Positions 18,470 through 27,440 of a stretch of DNA of 64,000 nucleotides are shown one piece after another. The notes beneath the pieces are model-generated. The model was not told where the DNA came from. It ran no database searches and saw nothing but the letters and a program-made list of their open reading frames with translations. The stretch lies in assembly GCF_000012485.1 (NCBI RefSeq), contig NC_007512.1, positions 249,001 through 313,000 on the forward strand. The letters are read 5' to 3'. This DNA is from Pelodictyon luteolum DSM 273 (GTDB lineage: Bacteria; Bacteroidota; Chlorobiia; Chlorobiales; Chlorobiaceae). Numbering within the stretch: the first letter of the stretch is position 1; each line of letters opens with the position of its first letter. The translations under genes were made by a program, and so were the position numbers.

Positions 18470-18961
18470 TCAGAACGGCAGGTCGTCCTTGTCGTTTTCG
18501 ATCATCGGAGCCGATGGTGCCGTCTGGGGAGGAGGAGCGTCCTGCGGGCCCTGCTGCCGTGCAGGCTGCTGGGGCGGGCTGTAGCTCTGCTGTCCGCCAT
18601 CGCCGTATCCGCTGCCGCCCTCACGCATGCCGCCGAGCATCTGCATGTCGGTGACGACGATGTCGGTCGCGTATTTTTTCTCGCCGGTTTTCTGGTCGTC
18701 CCAGCTTCTCGTCTGGATGCGTCCCTCAACATAGACCTGACGGCCTTTCTTGAGGTACTGGCCGCAGATTTCGGCAAGCCGCCCCCATGCCACGATGCGG
18801 TGCCATTCGGTCCGTTCCTGCATGGCGCCGCTGCTGTCCTTGAAGCTTTCAGAGGTTGCCAGGGTGAAGTTGGCCACGGTCTGGCCCGAGGGAATGGTGC
18901 GGAGCTCGGGGTCGTTGCCGAGGTTGCCGATGAGCATTACTTTATTCAGTCCTCTTGCCAT
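18470..18961 (-). CDS. ssb: Single-stranded DNA-binding protein
   Basis: This 163-residue protein has the SSB OB-fold at about residues 1-105 ([20 protein letters not shown], then [21 protein letters not shown]). A Gly/Gln/Pro-rich disordered linker follows. The acidic C-terminal tip DDLPF recruits repair and replication partners. It forms tetramers on ssDNA in replication and recombination. holA lies directly downstream. Confidence 0.96.
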   Translation of the reverse strand: MARGLNKVMLIGNLGNDPELRTIPSGQTVANFTLATSESFKDSSGAMQERTEWHRIVAWGRLAEICGQYLKKGRQVYVEGRIQTRSWDDQKTGEKKYATDIVVTDMQMLGGMREGGSGYGDGGQQSYSPPQQPARQQGPQDAPPPQTAPSAPMIENDKDDLPF

Positions 18962-19012
18962 AATGATTGTTCCCCGTGTTTTGGGTTGGATTGAATGGTT
19001 TGGTGTTCCCGG

Positions 19013-19044
19013 AGCCCCCGGGTGCTGTCTGGAGTCGGGGGGCT
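19013..19044 (+). terminator. Intrinsic-type hairpin facing right with no upstream plus-strand gene
   Basis: A 7-bp stem (agccccc / gggggct) with a loop of about 18 bases is followed on the plus strand by TTTTTATT. Both neighbours (ssb and pyrK) are on the minus strand, and reading left there is no T-run. It may end an unannotated plus-strand RNA, or be fortuitous. Confidence 0.45.
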
Positions 19045-19133
19045 TTTTATTATATAGTGCAGTATACGAGTCTCATTCCGGATAACATAGCCATACGGCG
19101 CATTTACTGCAGAATGCAAAGTGCGGTTGCCCC

Positions 19134-19925
19134 TCAGACCATGCGCCCGCCGTCGATGACCGGACCCTCCCGGCAGAGAAGGATGGTTTTTGTCCCGCCG
19201 TCGGGTGCGCTGACCTCCACGCTGCAACCGTAGCAGATCCCGAACCCGCATCCCATGACCGACTCGAGCGAGACTTCAGAAGCAATGCCTGCTTCCCTGG
19301 AGAATCGGGCCACCGCCCGCAGCATCGGGGTGGGTCCGCATGCGAATATCCTCGGGGTGCCTTCCGCCGTGAGTGAGGGAACGAGGGACTCCAGAAGCGC
19401 AAGCACCGTGCCGTGGAACCCTTCCGATCCATCGTCGGTGGCGAACCGGCATCCGGTGAGGCCTTCCGGGAGGAGATCGTCTTTAGTGCGCCCTCCGATG
19501 AGGTTCACGACTTTTTTCCCCATGGCGGCAAGGCGTTTTTCCAGAAAGCGCATCGGGGCGGTGCCGATCCCGCCCGACACGAGGACGGCGGTATCGTAGC
19601 CTTCTGCTCCGGTGCTGAAGCTGTTGCCGAGCGGGCCGAGCACCGACAACTCTGTGCCGGCAGCACATCGGCAGAATATTTCAGTACCCTTGCCGATCTC
19701 CTTGACCATCAGCTTGACTTGGCCGTCTCCGGCGTCGTGGATCGAGAACGGGCGGCGGAGGAGCGGCTGGGTGGTATCGTTCACCCGGACGTTGACGAAG
19801 TTCCCGGGCTCCGCGGTGAGGGAGATTTGGGGGCAGTCGAGGGTGATGAGGGTGACGTCGCGGCTGATACGCCGCGATGCGGCAACGGTCGCCCTGATGT
19901 CGGTGATTGAGCTCTCTCGGGGCAT
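19134..19925 (-). CDS. pyrK: Dihydroorotate dehydrogenase electron-transfer subunit PyrK
   Basis: This protein of about 263 residues has an FAD-binding ferredoxin-reductase fold (RPFSIHDAG, then VSGGIGTAPM) and a NAD-binding lobe (FACGPTPML). A C-terminal [2Fe-2S] cysteine cluster reads CGFGICYGCS with a later Cys in LLCREGPV. PyrK passes electrons from PyrD (class 1B) to NAD+ in pyrimidine synthesis. The frame opens at 19982, but the ATG at 19925 (MPRESS) gives the usual family length and avoids a low-complexity extension; neither start has a clear ribosome site. pyrD is not in the window. Confidence 0.88.
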   Translation of the reverse strand: MPRESSITDIRATVAASRRISRDVTLITLDCPQISLTAEPGNFVNVRVNDTTQPLLRRPFSIHDAGDGQVKLMVKEIGKGTEIFCRCAAGTELSVLGPLGNSFSTGAEGYDTAVLVSGGIGTAPMRFLEKRLAAMGKKVVNLIGGRTKDDLLPEGLTGCRFATDDGSEGFHGTVLALLESLVPSLTAEGTPRIFACGPTPMLRAVARFSREAGIASEVSLESVMGCGFGICYGCSVEVSAPDGGTKTILLCREGPVIDGGRMV

Positions 19926-20126
19926 GGCGGGGTTCGGTTTCAGTTGGCGGACGGCCTGTCGTCCGCAGTCGGTGCTTGTCATCTTAGAAGGGTAATTAAT
20001 GCAGGGGCGTCAACATTTGCAAGCCCCGCCAGCGGGGAAGTATCTTCTCCATATCTTTTGCAGAGTCCTTTGAGAGTTATATCTTTCAATCTTTGATTTT
20101 CATCCATCAATACCAATGTCCGGTTC

Positions 20127-21347
20127 ATGCGAATTCTAACATTTACGGGTAAGGGCGGTGTCGGAAAGACCAGCGTATCGGCGGCAACAGCAGTCAGGCT
20201 GGCAGAACTGGGATACCGTACCCTCGTGCTCTCAACGGATCCGGCACACAGTCTTTCAGATTCATTCAATCTGCCGCTCGGCGCAGAGCCGACCAAAATA
20301 AAAGAGAATCTGCATGCGATTGAGGTGAATCCGTATGTCGATCTTAAGCAGAACTGGCAGTCCGTCCAGAAGTACTATACAAGAATATTCATGGCCCAGG
20401 GCGTTTCGGGCGTCATGGCCGACGAGATGACCATCCTTCCCGGCATGGAAGAGATCTTCTCGCTCCTGCGCATCAAACGTTACAAGTCCTCCGGTCTATA
20501 CGATGTCCTCGTGCTCGATACCGCCCCGACCGGCGAGACCCTCCGCCTGCTCTCCCTGCCCGATACCCTCTCCTGGGGCATGAAGGCCGTCAAGAACGTC
20601 AACAAGTACATTGTCCGCCCCCTGAGCAAGCCGCTCTCGAAGATGTCGGACCGCATTGCATACTACATACCGCCGGAAGATGCCATCGAGTCGGTCGACC
20701 AGGTGTTCGACGAACTTGAGGATATCCGCGAAATCCTGACCGACAATGTGAAGTCGACAGTACGCCTTGTCATGAATGCCGAGAAGATGTCGATCAAGGA
20801 GACCATGCGCGCCCTGACCTACCTGAACCTCTACGGGTTCAAGGTTGATATGGTGCTGGTCAACCGCCTGCTCGATACCAATGAGGACAGCGGATACCTT
20901 GAGAACTGGAAAGCCATCCAGCAGAAATACCTCGGCGAGATCGAAGAAGGATTCTCCCCCCTGCCGGTGACCAAGCTCCGTATGTACGAACAGGAGATCG
21001 TCGGCCTGAAAGCCCTCGAGCAGTTCGCACATGACATGTACGGCGACACCGATCCCAGCGACCTCATGTACGACGAACCGCCGATCAAGTTCGTGCGCAA
21101 CGGCGACATTTACGAAGTGCAGCTGAAGCTCATGTTCGCCAATCCCGGCGACATCGACGTCTGGGTCACCGGCGACGAGCTCTACGTGCAGATCGGCAGC
21201 CAGCGCAAAATCATCACCCTGCCCATCAGCCTCACCGGCCTTGAGCCCGGTGACGCGGTGTTCCGGGACAAGTGGCTGCACATCCCGTTCGACCTCAACC
21301 ATCAGGGCCGACACCAGACGGACAAGCAGTACAGCAACAAGGCCTGA
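20127..21347 (+). CDS. ArsA/Get3-type ATPase with C-terminal HSP20-like domain (copy 1)
   Basis: This 406-residue single-unit ATPase of the ArsA/GET3 family has the deviant P-loop GKGGVGKT at residues 8-15 with the signature lysine Lys9, a switch reading DPAHSLSDSF, and DTAPTGETLRLL near 131. From about 310 the protein continues into an HSP20/alpha-crystallin-like beta domain, a known appendage of bacterial ArsA homologs. There is no cysteine anywhere, so arsenite binding through thiols is ruled out. A Get3-like role in handling hydrophobic proteins is more plausible. It stands 100 bp upstream of csmC, and a second copy lies after csmA. Confidence 0.85.
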   Translation: MRILTFTGKGGVGKTSVSAATAVRLAELGYRTLVLSTDPAHSLSDSFNLPLGAEPTKIKENLHAIEVNPYVDLKQNWQSVQKYYTRIFMAQGVSGVMADEMTILPGMEEIFSLLRIKRYKSSGLYDVLVLDTAPTGETLRLLSLPDTLSWGMKAVKNVNKYIVRPLSKPLSKMSDRIAYYIPPEDAIESVDQVFDELEDIREILTDNVKSTVRLVMNAEKMSIKETMRALTYLNLYGFKVDMVLVNRLLDTNEDSGYLENWKAIQQKYLGEIEEGFSPLPVTKLRMYEQEIVGLKALEQFAHDMYGDTDPSDLMYDEPPIKFVRNGDIYEVQLKLMFANPGDIDVWVTGDELYVQIGSQRKIITLPISLTGLEPGDAVFRDKWLHIPFDLNHQGRHQTDKQYSNKA

Positions 21348-21447
21348 TGGCCTGAGCGGTTTGCTTTGAGGGAGTTTTTTCCTTAGTTTTTAAGAGTACA
21401 GACCATAAACCACAATCGCGGGAAGACCCGCTTAACAGGAGGAAGAT

Positions 21448-21867
21448 ATGTCAGAGTCCTACCAGAAACTCCGCAAGGATTTCAAGGAACTTGAGTTCAC
21501 CGACCGCCTCACCTTTCTTGCCGAAAGTGCACTGCTTACCGGTCAGAGCGCCGTCGTCGGCGGCCTGGAGCTCGCAGGCACCGTGGTCGAGACGGTTTCG
21601 GGCACCGTTGGTTCCCTGCTTGATGCAACCGGAGTCGGCAGCCTCCTCGGCCGTACCGGCGGAGTAGTCGGCGAGACCATCGACCGCGTCGCCATCACCG
21701 TGAAGGACGTATCCCGTTCGGCCGGTGACCTTTACAGCGATGCTGTGAAGAACGTCGAGAACGTGACCGACAACGCAGCCAAGGCCATCGGCGATGCAGG
21801 TGTCAGCGCTTCCGAAGCTGTCAAGAACATCACCGGCTCGTTCCAGAAGCAGACAGGCAAGAAATAA
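21448..21867 (+). CDS. csmC: Chlorosome envelope protein CsmC
   Basis: This 139-residue protein matches the size of CsmC (about 14 kDa) and lies directly upstream of csmA as in other green sulfur bacteria. It has an N-terminal helix ([15 protein letters not shown]) and a glycine/valine-rich amphipathic middle (about 45-85: [18 protein letters not shown]). Its C-terminal part is alanine-rich. It is one of the proteins in the lipid monolayer around the chlorosome. A strong ribosome site (aggagg) lies 6 bases before the ATG, and a small hairpin (gcggg/cccgc at 21418-21431) precedes it. Confidence 0.92.
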   Translation: MSESYQKLRKDFKELEFTDRLTFLAESALLTGQSAVVGGLELAGTVVETVSGTVGSLLDATGVGSLLGRTGGVVGETIDRVAITVKDVSRSAGDLYSDAVKNVENVTDNAAKAIGDAGVSASEAVKNITGSFQKQTGKK

Positions 21868-21990
21868 GAGCTCAGCGCGCTGCTGAAAATCTTTTTGTAT
21901 TTTTTAGCCGATTGCTTTAAATTGAATTAAAGTTTTCATATTCTAGTAAGTAGGTGTATTTCCAATAATAAAATTCCATAAGGAGGAATT

Positions 21991-22233
21991 ATGAGTGGTG
22001 GAGGAGTATTTACTGATATCCTTGCCGCAGCCGGCCGCATTTTTGAGGTCATGGTTGAGGGGCATTGGGAAACTGTCGGCATGCTGTTCGATTCGCTTGG
22101 TAAAGGTACCATGAGGATCAACCGCAACGCTTATGGCAGCATGGGCGGCGGTACAAGCCTCCGCGGTTCTTCACCTGAGGTTTCGGGTTATGCCGTGCCT
22201 TCCAAGGCTGTCGAGTCGAAGTTCGCAAAGTAA
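21991..22233 (+). CDS. csmA: Chlorosome baseplate protein CsmA (precursor)
   Basis: The 80-residue precursor is nearly identical to known CsmA. The mature protein (about 59 residues after removal of a C-terminal tail) forms the paracrystalline baseplate that passes excitation energy from the chlorosome to the FMO protein. His25 in VEGHW, which ligates BChl a, is present. The tail after about residue 60 ([20 protein letters not shown]) is the part cleaved in relatives. A very strong ribosome site (aaggagg) lies 5 bases before ATG, fitting very high expression. One extra Thr sits in the GGGTSLRG segment compared with the C. tepidum sequence as I remember it. Confidence 0.98.
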   Translation: MSGGGVFTDILAAAGRIFEVMVEGHWETVGMLFDSLGKGTMRINRNAYGSMGGGTSLRGSSPEVSGYAVPSKAVESKFAK

Positions 22234-22258
22234 GCACACACGATGTGTTTCTTTCGAG

Positions 22259-22288
22259 GGCAGTGTCGGCCATAGGCTGTACACTGCC
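22259..22288 (+). terminator. Strong intrinsic terminator of csmCA
   Basis: An 8-bp stem (ggcagtgt / acactgcc) with an inner gcc-ata-ggc pairing is followed by eight T. It lies 25 bp after the csmA stop and should end the csmA and csmCA transcripts efficiently. Confidence 0.93.
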
Positions 22289-22487
22289 TTTTTTTTGTCC
22301 GCTCCAACCCTTTTCCGCAGCCCGTCAAGTCACCCCGCTTACCCTTCCGGTTTCATTCATTTATGCACCCGTTTTTCCATTGCATCTCGGGTGAAGGTGC
22401 TGTTGCGTAAATTCCATTAGTTTTTCTATTTTAAAGGTTTCAATGCAGACTTGTCGATAACCGTGTAACGTGATCGGACCCGGGTAA

Positions 22488-24071
22488 ATGGCCAACATCT
22501 CATTATATGTGTCCGGACAGACGGAACTTGCCGATGTCACGGAATTCTTTCAGAAGCAGCTTCTCGGCGAGGGGGAACAGCCCATCGCCTTCTTTGACGG
22601 GGTTTTCTATGAATCCCATCAGGAACGGGTCGGCAACATAGCCTTCCAGGACTACCTTATATACTCCGACCGTGCGGTATATCTCTGGGCGCGTGGCGCA
22701 TCGAAGGACTATCTTGACCGCTTCGAGCTCAGCGCAGTCACAGTGAACAGCCGCAACAAGGACAGCGCTTTCGCCACCCTCAACCTCAAGATCCGCAGGG
22801 AGGAGAAGGAACCGGTCTATGTGATATTCGACATGGTCGAAATCCAGGAGGCTGAGCTTATCATCCGTATGCATACGGTCATGGAGTCGGTCATCGAGGA
22901 ACATCTCGGCACCGGGTTCCGCAAGCCCGTTCCCGACGCCATCGCCCACCGCCTGCTTGACGCAGGCCGAAGCATCTGCATTCCCCGCCAGTTCACCATC
23001 GCCCTTGATGCGCCCTCTCCCTCCCAGCAGGACAGTTCAATCGGCTACGGCCAGGATCTTCTTGAGCAGTACAAGGCCTCGATCGGCTATCCTCCGGGCG
23101 AGGCACTTCCGGGACAGCAGCCGGGACAGGGCTCGCCACGCGGACAGCAGGGCAGAGGTGCCAATCAGCCGTCGGGTCCCTTTGGCGGACTCGAGAACAT
23201 GCTGCCGACTGATCCTGCTTCGCTGAAACGGATTGCCGGGTCCATCAAGGACCTTGTCGGCGAGGCTCCCTTCAAGCTCCGTGACCAGGTGATGAAAGAT
23301 CTGCAGCACGTGCCGGGTGATGTAGCCACCGTGCTGACGGCGGTCAATGAACTGGTGGCAAACATTGCGGGCAACCCCCAGGCAGAGCGTTTCGTCATGA
23401 CGGCCATCAAGACAGCGGTACGCAACGACGGCGTGCTTGGTTCCATCGGCAAGATGATCAAGGTATCGGGGATCGGGGGTGGATCGAGAAAACAGCAGCC
23501 GCAGCGTCAAGAGGGCGGAGCTCCCGGCGGCGGGCGATTCGAGGACGATGAGGACAACACGATCCGCCGCAAAAAAATCTCCATCAGGGATGAGGAGCCC
23601 CGGACGGGCAGAAGTGATTTCGATTTCAAGGACGATGCGTTCGAGGTGCCCCCCATGAACGACGCTCCTCCTCTCGGCAGGAAGAAAATCAAGATTCAGG
23701 CTGACGAGGGCGATGTGCCGGCGCTTGTCAAGGACATGATGGATATGGACCGGCCTGCCGACGAATGTCCCGAAGAGAGCGGTGTCGGAGAGGTCCGGAG
23801 GAAAAAGATAAAGATCATGGAGGCTGAGGGAGAAAACGCTCCAGAGACTGCATCGGAAGATGCGGCGCAGGAGGCAGTTTTCCCTCCTGTAAGAAAAAAG
23901 ATATCGGTGAGGGTTGCGGGGAGTGAGGAGGAGCCGATCCTCCCTGAAGACGTTCTTCTCGACGCGCTTGGCGAACCTGCTCCGGAGAAAAAAGATGCCG
24001 GATGCTACGGCACCATAGAATCCGACCCCCTCATAACGGCGCCGGAGGCGCAGCCGAAAGAGGAGTCCTAG
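22488..24071 (+). CDS. PH-like domain protein with four repeated basic K-K-I motifs (hypothetical)
   Basis: This 527-residue protein has unknown function. Residues 1-145 look like a bacterial PH-type beta domain (AFFDGVFYE, QDYLIYSDRAVYLWARG) ending in a long helix. Residues 175-235 are Gln/Gly/Pro-rich and disordered. Residues 240-330 look helical and globular (LKRIAGSIKDLVGEAPFK). From 350 the tail is strongly acidic but carries four near-identical basic blocks: RRKKISI near 360, GRKKIKI near 397, RRKKIKI near 437 and VRKKISV near 468. The blocks are spaced 30-40 residues apart, suggesting a multivalent binding region. It lies between csmA and the second ArsA-type gene, so a role in chlorosome biogenesis is plausible but inferred. 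No transmembrane segment is seen. Confidence 0.75.
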   Translation: MANISLYVSGQTELADVTEFFQKQLLGEGEQPIAFFDGVFYESHQERVGNIAFQDYLIYSDRAVYLWARGASKDYLDRFELSAVTVNSRNKDSAFATLNLKIRREEKEPVYVIFDMVEIQEAELIIRMHTVMESVIEEHLGTGFRKPVPDAIAHRLLDAGRSICIPRQFTIALDAPSPSQQDSSIGYGQDLLEQYKASIGYPPGEALPGQQPGQGSPRGQQGRGANQPSGPFGGLENMLPTDPASLKRIAGSIKDLVGEAPFKLRDQVMKDLQHVPGDVATVLTAVNELVANIAGNPQAERFVMTAIKTAVRNDGVLGSIGKMIKVSGIGGGSRKQQPQRQEGGAPGGGRFEDDEDNTIRRKKISIRDEEPRTGRSDFDFKDDAFEVPPMNDAPPLGRKKIKIQADEGDVPALVKDMMDMDRPADECPEESGVGEVRRKKIKIMEAEGENAPETASEDAAQEAVFPPVRKKISVRVAGSEEEPILPEDVLLDALGEPAPEKKDAGCYGTIESDPLITAPEAQPKEES

Positions 24072-24194
24072 GGCGGCAGGCCGGGTCCGGCATCGCTTCT
24101 ATGGTGAGGCGTTCCGGCACACGGCGGGCGAGGCCGTTGGTACAGTGTAGTTTCAATAAAGGTCAACTCTCCTCAATAGTTTTTGTTAAGCACC

Positions 24195-25349
24195 ATGAGA
24201 ATTATTCTTTATCTGGGTAAGGGCGGGGTCGGAAAGACCACGGTCTCGGCATCAACGGCCACGGCGATTGCCCGCCGCGGAGGCAGGGTACTGATCATGA
24301 GCACCGATGTGGCCCACAGCCTTGCCGATGCGTTCGGCGTCGAGCTGAGCCAGACCCCCATTGAGGTCGAAAAGAACCTCTTTGCCATGGAGGTCAACGT
24401 GCTGGCCGAGATCCGCGAAAACTGGAACGAACTGTACTCCTACTTCTCCTCCATCCTCATGCACGACGGTGCCGACGAAGTCGTTGCCGAGGAGCTTGCC
24501 ATCGTCCCCGGCATGGAAGAGATGATCAGCCTCCGCTATATCTGGAAGGCCGCCAAATCCGGAAACTATGATGCGGTCGTTGTCGATGCCGCTCCGACGG
24601 GCGAAACCATGCGTCTGCTCGGCATGCCCGAGTCCTACGGCTGGTACTCGGATAAAATCGGCGGCTGGCACTCCAAGGCGATCGGATTCGCTGCACCGCT
24701 CCTCTCGAAATTCATGCCGAAGAAGAACATCTTCAAGCTCATGCCGGAGGTGAACGAGCACATGAAAGAGCTGCACGGCATGCTTCAGGACAAGAGCATC
24801 ACCACATTCCGTGTTGTCCTCAACCCGGAGAACATGGTCATCAAGGAGGCGCTGCGCGTGCAGACCTATCTGAACCTGTTCGGTTACAAGCTTGATGCCG
24901 CCATCGTCAACAAGATCCTTCCCGCGAAATCAGGCGACAAGTACCTCCAGAGCCTCATCGACATCCAGCAGAAGTACCTCCGCGTGATCGAGAACTGCTT
25001 CTTCCCGCTTCCGATCTTCCGTGCCGGGCAGGCAACGGCAGAGGTCATCAACCCGGACCGCCTGTACGAGCTCAGCCAGGAGATGTTCGGTGACAAGAAC
25101 CCTGCCGACGTGCTCTACACCAACGACAGGACCCAGACCCTCGAGAAGGTCGACGGCAAGTACGTCCTGAGTCTATACCTTCCGAACGTCGAAGTGCAGA
25201 AGCTCAACGTGAACATCAAGGGTGACGAGCTCCTGGTGGACATCAACAACTTCCGCAAGAGCATCATGCTCCCGAACGTGCTCATCGGCCGCAAGACGGA
25301 AGGTGCTGATTTCGAGGCGGGAAACCTCAACATCACCTTCGCGAACTGA
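24195..25349 (+). CDS. ArsA/Get3-type ATPase with C-terminal HSP20-like domain (copy 2)
   Basis: This 384-residue paralog of the 20127-21347 protein has the P-loop GKGGVGKT (8-15), [10 protein letters not shown] and [13 protein letters not shown]. The C-terminal HSP20-like domain starts near 310 ([17 protein letters not shown]). Only one cysteine is visible (near ENCFFPLP), which again argues against arsenite binding. The ATG at 24195 aligns with the start of copy 1; the frame extends upstream to a TTG at 24183. It is about 120 bp downstream of the repeat protein and is followed by a strong terminator. The two copies may act as separate homodimers or as a heterodimer. Confidence 0.85.
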   Translation: MRIILYLGKGGVGKTTVSASTATAIARRGGRVLIMSTDVAHSLADAFGVELSQTPIEVEKNLFAMEVNVLAEIRENWNELYSYFSSILMHDGADEVVAEELAIVPGMEEMISLRYIWKAAKSGNYDAVVVDAAPTGETMRLLGMPESYGWYSDKIGGWHSKAIGFAAPLLSKFMPKKNIFKLMPEVNEHMKELHGMLQDKSITTFRVVLNPENMVIKEALRVQTYLNLFGYKLDAAIVNKILPAKSGDKYLQSLIDIQQKYLRVIENCFFPLPIFRAGQATAEVINPDRLYELSQEMFGDKNPADVLYTNDRTQTLEKVDGKYVLSLYLPNVEVQKLNVNIKGDELLVDINNFRKSIMLPNVLIGRKTEGADFEAGNLNITFAN

Positions 25350-25403
25350 AGCGCCTGATGCCCTGCCGGAGCAGGCCTTAGTGAACCGGTGTTATAGATG
25401 CAG

Positions 25404-25431
25404 ATGGGCCGCCTTGCTTAAGGCGGCCCAT
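25404..25431 (+). terminator. Intrinsic terminator after ArsA-type copy 2
   Basis: A 12-bp near-perfect stem (atgggccgcctt / aaggcggcccat) with a gctt loop is followed by TTTTCTTTCT. It separates this gene from the convergent folK. Confidence 0.92.
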
Positions 25432-25476
25432 TTTCTTTCTACGCGGTTGAGGGGGTAGGGTCACATCCCAGTGGAA

Positions 25477-25986
25477 TCAGTGCAGACGGAGTCGTTCCCT
25501 AAGGCGCACGGGTACCGACCGGTCGCCGCACGTCCGGAGCATCTGAAGGATGGTTTTTCTGAGGACGGGGTGCAGAGGGTTTGCGATGTCGAGCAGCGGG
25601 ATGAGCACGAATTTTCTGCGGTGCAGTTCCGGGTGGGGAATCCGGAGCGTATCAGTCTCGATTATGCAGTCTGCATAGAGGAGGATATCGAGGTCTATGA
25701 CCCTCGGGCTCCATCTCCGGTATCGTTCGGGCCGGCCGAGTTCCTGCTCTATAGCCTTTGTTGCGCTCCGAAGGTTTTCAGGCGTGAGGCCGGTTTCTAT
25801 CTGTACCACGCCGTTGTAGAATCGTTCCTGTTCCTCTTCCCCGACCGGCTCTGTCATGTAGACGGGCGAGGCTCGGAGCACCTTCGTTTCCGGGAGCGCG
25901 CCGAGCCGACATACGGCTTCCTGCAGGTGACTGAGGCGGTCCCCGATGTTCGATCCCGTTCCGATGTATGCTGTGTGGAGCTTCAT
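25477..25986 (-). CDS. folK: HPPK, 2-amino-4-hydroxy-6-hydroxymethyldihydropteridine pyrophosphokinase
   Basis: This 169-residue FolK transfers pyrophosphate from ATP to hydroxymethyl-dihydropterin in folate synthesis. It has the N-terminal YIGTGSNIGDR, the central RRWSPRVIDLDILLY (normally RWGPRxLDLDI, carrying the two Mg-binding aspartates) and IPHPELHRRKFVLIPLLDI. folB ends 5 bp upstream on the same strand, so the two consecutive folate enzymes are cotranscribed. Confidence 0.95.
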   Translation of the reverse strand: MKLHTAYIGTGSNIGDRLSHLQEAVCRLGALPETKVLRASPVYMTEPVGEEEQERFYNGVVQIETGLTPENLRSATKAIEQELGRPERYRRWSPRVIDLDILLYADCIIETDTLRIPHPELHRRKFVLIPLLDIANPLHPVLRKTILQMLRTCGDRSVPVRLRERLRLH

Positions 25987-25991
25987 CTTCT

Positions 25992-26369
25992 TCAGTCGCG
26001 CTGCATGGTGCAGTCGGCTTCTGCATAGTCGCAGATTCCGTCGACCGGAGGATTGCGCTTGCGGACCTTTATGCCTACTTCGCTGACCGCGGGGAAATCA
26101 CCAAGCAGGTCCCGGGCAATCTCCCAGGCGACAGCCTCGATGAGGAAGTATTTCTTTCCGGTAAGAGCCATGCGGATCCGGCTGTACACCGCCCCGTAGT
26201 CCACTGTTTTCGTGATGTCGTCGTTCATGGCCGCCCCGGTGAAGTCGAAGGTAAGCTCGGCATCGACCTCGTATTTGGCTCCGATCCGGTGCTCTTCACG
26301 GAGCACGCCGTGGTGGGCGTAGAAGACCATGTTCGAAAGCCTGACCGAGGAGCGGGAGATGTGTGTCAT
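25992..26369 (-). CDS. folB: Dihydroneopterin aldolase FolB
   Basis: This 125-residue protein cleaves dihydroneopterin to hydroxymethyl-dihydropterin, the substrate of the next gene's product. It has the family's FYAHHGVLREEH near the start, with the conserved glutamate, YGAVYSRIR in the middle, and KVRKRNPPVDG with the catalytic lysine near the end. It is first in the folB-folK pair and divergent from nadC. Confidence 0.94.
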   Translation of the reverse strand: MTHISRSSVRLSNMVFYAHHGVLREEHRIGAKYEVDAELTFDFTGAAMNDDITKTVDYGAVYSRIRMALTGKKYFLIEAVAWEIARDLLGDFPAVSEVGIKVRKRNPPVDGICDYAEADCTMQRD

Positions 26370-26548
26370 CTTGCGGCGGAAAAAGTTGGCGGCGTGTGTG
26401 TTTCAAACTAACAATGTTGCTCAGAATCGGCTGAATTCAAAATCGAAAAAGATAAAACCGGGGGCGGACCTTTTTTAGGATGGAGCATGGAAAGGAAAAA
26501 GTGTAACTTTACGGGTTCAGTAGATTTTATTAATGGTTGCAAGTAGCG

Positions 26549-27433
26549 ATGAAGATGAAGAATCAGGATTGTCACGATTTTTATGAGGGGTGCCGCTCAC
26601 GGGCGGTGATGCTTGCGCTTGAGGAGGACCGCTATACGGGGGACGTCACCACCATGGCGACCATCGACCCCCAGCAGCAGGGAAGCGCTGTTGTGAGGGC
26701 AAAGGAAGACGGCGTCATCGCTGGTGTCGATGTCGCCGCACAGGTGTTTGCGGCATGCAACCCGTCGCTTAAGCTTGAGGTGCATCGTAACGATGGTGAG
26801 CGGGTTGTACAGGGTGAAAGGGTGTTTGACGTACATGGCCTTCTGGCACCGATACTGCTCGGTGAGCGGACGGCACTGAATTTCATGCAGCGCATGTCGG
26901 GGATTGCAACCAAGACGAGAGCGTTCGTGGACCTGGTGTCCCATACGGAGGCCAGGATCCTCGACACCCGGAAAACCGCTCCGGGGCTTCGTTATTTCGA
27001 CAAAGAGGCGGTGCGCATCGGCGGCGGGCGGAACCACCGCTTCGGGCTGTTCGATCTTATCCTCATCAAGGACAACCATATCGATGCCGCCGGCGGTGTC
27101 GGCCCGGCACTCAACCGGGCAAGGATGTACCGGGAAAAGCATGGTCTCGACGTGAAGATCGAAGCCGAAGTCCGCTCACTCGACGAACTGAGCGCGGCCC
27201 TTGCCTGCCGGCCGGACATCATCCTGCTCGACAACTTCACCATAGACCTCATGCACGAGGCGGTGGAGTATGTGCGCTCGATGCCCTCGGGCGTGCTTCT
27301 GGAGGCATCCGGCAACATGAGTCTCTACAATGTGAAGGCGGTTGCTGAAACCGGAGTCGATTTCATTTCTGTCGGCGAGCTGACCCACAGTGTGCGTGCG
27401 CTCGACCTTTCCATGACCATCACTCTCGGCTGA
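26549..27433 (+). CDS. nadC: Quinolinate phosphoribosyltransferase (NadC)
   Basis: This 294-residue enzyme makes nicotinate mononucleotide from quinolinate and PRPP in NAD synthesis. Type II PRTase motifs are complete: ERTALNFMQRMSGIAT, LDTRKTAPGLR, a GGGRNHRFGL phosphate loop and DLILIKDNHI. DIILLDNF and ISVGELTHS follow near the end. The frame begins at a TTG (26537), but the ATG at 26549 is preferred. acpS starts 7 bp after its stop. Confidence 0.96.
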   Translation: MKMKNQDCHDFYEGCRSRAVMLALEEDRYTGDVTTMATIDPQQQGSAVVRAKEDGVIAGVDVAAQVFAACNPSLKLEVHRNDGERVVQGERVFDVHGLLAPILLGERTALNFMQRMSGIATKTRAFVDLVSHTEARILDTRKTAPGLRYFDKEAVRIGGGRNHRFGLFDLILIKDNHIDAAGGVGPALNRARMYREKHGLDVKIEAEVRSLDELSAALACRPDIILLDNFTIDLMHEAVEYVRSMPSGVLLEASGNMSLYNVKAVAETGVDFISVGELTHSVRALDLSMTITLG

Positions 27434-27440
27434 AGATACC

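Noticed and set aside
20127-21347. Arsenical pump ATPase (ArsA) for arsenite export
   Set aside because: There is one nucleotide domain instead of two, no cysteine for metalloid binding, and no arsB or arsR nearby.
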